The notes below the pieces were generated by a model. The model was not told where the DNA came from. It made no database searches and was given only the letters and a program-made list of their open reading frames with translations. This document shows, one piece after another, positions 62,266 to 64,000 of a DNA stretch of 64,000 nt (the first letter of the stretch is position 1; each line of letters begins with the position of its first letter). Source of the DNA: Flavobacterium chilense (GTDB taxonomy: Bacteria; Bacteroidota; Bacteroidia; Flavobacteriales; Flavobacteriaceae); NCBI RefSeq assembly GCF_001602525.1, contig NZ_LSYT01000001.1, positions 992,001 to 1,056,000 of the forward strand. The letters run 5' to 3'. The position numbers and the translations under genes are program-made.

Positions 62266-64000
62266 TTAATGTATTTTCCTTTTTCTGCCTTCATCAGGCT
62301 GCATACCAAACCAGTCTCTTGTTGAGGACCAATGCAGGTACTCGTTTCTTAATTTTCTTAACATTGTTTGAGAATTGTATCCAATAACTGTAACTTCAGG
62401 TAAATTGGTAGTTCTTATTTTTTCAGGTTCTTCTGCAACAACTTCCAGCGGTATTTTTGGTGTATTAAAATCTATAATAGGTTTAATTTTTACTACCCTT
62501 ACATTATCTATACCTCTTTTCATACTTTCATATTCATAAGTATGATCTTTTAGTTTTTGTTTTATGCTTTCTATTTCAGCTTCTATTTTCTCTTTTTGGA
62601 TTCTTTCAAGTCTTTTTTGTTCAATTTCTTCATCACTTATAAAATCCCATTCTTTAACTTCATTGGTTTCGTCAAGGGCATAAGGTGTTAAATAACTTTC
62701 TACATGTGTTAAGAAATCATCCAACGGAAATTTCACTCCTGTCTCTTCTACAAAATACTCTTTCATTTCAGTACTTTTAGCATAGATTTCCATAAAATGC
62801 AACGGAATATAGCTGTACTCTTTTTTTACTCCCTCATACTGATCATCTGTTCCTTCTATTTTTTTACCACGGATTCCTGTGAGTTTACTATAAGGGGGCA
62901 AACTTAGCCATTGTGTTTTTATTTTGATTTGTTCTTTATGATACCAATATTGTCTTATCAAATCGTCTCGAAGAGCACCTAATCCTATTCTGTCATAAGC
63001 CCTATTTTCCGGAAAAACCGAAACATAATTGCGATCTTTCATCTGGGTACCTATTTCATCTACCTCTTCTTTTTCGGTCATATAAGCTCCTCCTATATCG
63101 CAATGCACTCCGGGAAAATTTTTCTCAATATATCTGCCCGGAATTTGATTGATTCTCGTGAGTGCAAAATTCTGACGGTGCTCGTCTTTGGCTGTAAAAT
63201 GAACTACTTTTTGACAATATAAATTATTAAGATGCAGTTCGCCCACATCATCATTAAAATGTGTTGACCAGGCTTCTTTTATCAGTTTCCCTCCTTCGTC
63301 TTTTAGATTTCCATAATCGTCATAATGATCGCGAACACCATTTTGTTCGAAATAAGACGAAACAGTATCATAAATACCTACAAATCGCACAATTATCTCT
63401 ACATTTTTTAAATCATCAAATTCAAGATGAGTTTTTTGAAGTAAGCTATAGCCTAAATGTCCCATTTTAGGTAATTGGTTCTGTATCAAATAACTATTAT
63501 CTATCTCATAATTATCAACATCTACAAAAGCCTTTCGCTTTTTCTGGATGCGTATGCTGCCAGGAGTACCAGCAGTTACAGAACCTTGCGTCTGTATATA
63601 TTCTACCCCACATGGAATTTCTTTTTGTACTGCATTAGCATAACCGGAATCCAGGTTTACCTCATATACCAGATTTCTTGCTGTAGCAGCACCACGACTA
63701 AAACCAAAAACATCGAGTGTGATTTGGGTTAGCTTAATTTCTTTTTTAGGGTTTGAATTTATTTCTTCCAATACTTTATCCGCCATTTGCTGACAAGCGT
63801 TACGTACTCTGGCACGTATACCCGTTTGTCCCGAACCAAAGGCAAAACCGTCCTGACTATCGCGCATTAAGTTATCAGTACCCATACCCGGTACATAAAT
63901 GGCGTACTTTTTTTGCTCACAGCATTGCCACATACGTGCCACATTGGTATAATCGTTACTATAGCTGTTATCTGTACCCATACGGTCCAGACCAAACTCA
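62266..64000 (-). CDS. Tle1-like phospholipase effector (DUF2235), 5' end outside window
   Basis: A type VI lipase-type effector. 'KYAIYVPGMGTDN' is the beta-strand and oxyanion region, and 'DVFGFSRGAATARNLV' holds the nucleophile Ser in GxSxG (GFSRG). 'VRFVGIYDTVSSYF' and 'NFPGVHCDIGGAY' supply the Asp and His typical of DUF2235. A basic coiled coil follows ('EQKRLERIQKEKIEAEIESIKQKL'). An ATG occurs at 63981, but the frame stays open to the window edge and the usual N-terminal GTxN part is missing, so the gene starts further right. The lipid target is inferred from the family. Confidence 0.85.
   Translation of the reverse strand, partial: EFGLDRMGTDNSYSNDYTNVARMWQCCEQKKYAIYVPGMGTDNLMRDSQDGFAFGSGQTGIRARVRNACQQMADKVLEEINSNPKKEIKLTQITLDVFGFSRGAATARNLVYEVNLDSGYANAVQKEIPCGVEYIQTQGSVTAGTPGSIRIQKKRKAFVDVDNYEIDNSYLIQNQLPKMGHLGYSLLQKTHLEFDDLKNVEIIVRFVGIYDTVSSYFEQNGVRDHYDDYGNLKDEGGKLIKEAWSTHFNDDVGELHLNNLYCQKVVHFTAKDEHRQNFALTRINQIPGRYIEKNFPGVHCDIGGAYMTEKEEVDEIGTQMKDRNYVSVFPENRAYDRIGLGALRDDLIRQYWYHKEQIKIKTQWLSLPPYSKLTGIRGKKIEGTDDQYEGVKKEYSYIPLHFMEIYAKSTEMKEYFVEETGVKFPLDDFLTHVESYLTPYALDETNEVKEWDFISDEEIEQKRLERIQKEKIEAEIESIKQKLKDHTYEYESMKRGIDNVRVVKIKPIIDFNTPKIPLEVVAEEPEKIRTTNLPEVTVIGYNSQTMLRKLRNEYLHWSSTRDWFGMQPDEGRKRKIH

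Overview
The window is chromosomal DNA of a Flavobacterium-like member of the Bacteroidota. It is AT-rich, and starts lack Shine-Dalgarno sequences. Several genes carry the Bacteroidota -7 promoter element TAnnTTTG, and secreted proteins have Bacteroidota-style signal peptides ending near 'AQ'. No rRNA, tRNA, CRISPR array or insertion sequence was seen.

Bases 1-13200 hold secreted carbohydrate enzymes: a partial GH2 enzyme, a GH3 beta-glucosidase, a DUF1349 protein, an acyltransferase and a TPR/HTH regulator. Between them lie a thiol-disulfide oxidoreductase, an ArsR regulator coupled to an old-yellow-enzyme reductase, and a tyrosyl-tRNA synthetase. The synthetase is preceded by an unlabelled 36-codon Tyr-containing leader ORF and a terminator, which looks like a ribosome-mediated attenuator.

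Bases 13200-41880 are mostly housekeeping and accessory metabolism. They include an acyl-CoA dehydrogenase, an SDR with a Crp-type regulator, a RarD-like permease opposite a MocR-type regulator, bestrophin with a universal stress protein, a two-component system, outer-membrane proteins, aspartase, and a TetR-controlled MFS pump with clear palindromic operators. GMP reductase, MiaE, glyA divergent from fumarylacetoacetase, an exonuclease/endonuclease/phosphatase protein, agmatine deiminase, a choice-of-anchor I lipoprotein and an OmpA protein follow.

Bases 41900-64000, all on the minus strand, form a type VI secretion effector island. In transcription order it holds: a Tle1-like phospholipase (cut by the window edge); a 248-aa partner; a DUF4280 PAAR-like protein fused to a metzincin protease; two exported putative immunity proteins; the tube protein TssD/Hcp; a putative membrane-active toxin followed by three tandem paralogous membrane proteins, each preceded by a copy of the toxin's tail; a further membrane protein; a frameshifted VgrG; a 449-aa putative adaptor; a 1396-aa Rhs protein ending in a GIY-YIG-like nuclease; and its Imm26-type immunity protein. 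Downstream is an array of displaced or decayed Rhs tips with retained immunity genes (SUKH, LRR-like, others). This island is the most interesting part of the window: it shows two parallel ways of storing immunity genes, and toxin tips of different types that share a Cys-containing C-terminus.
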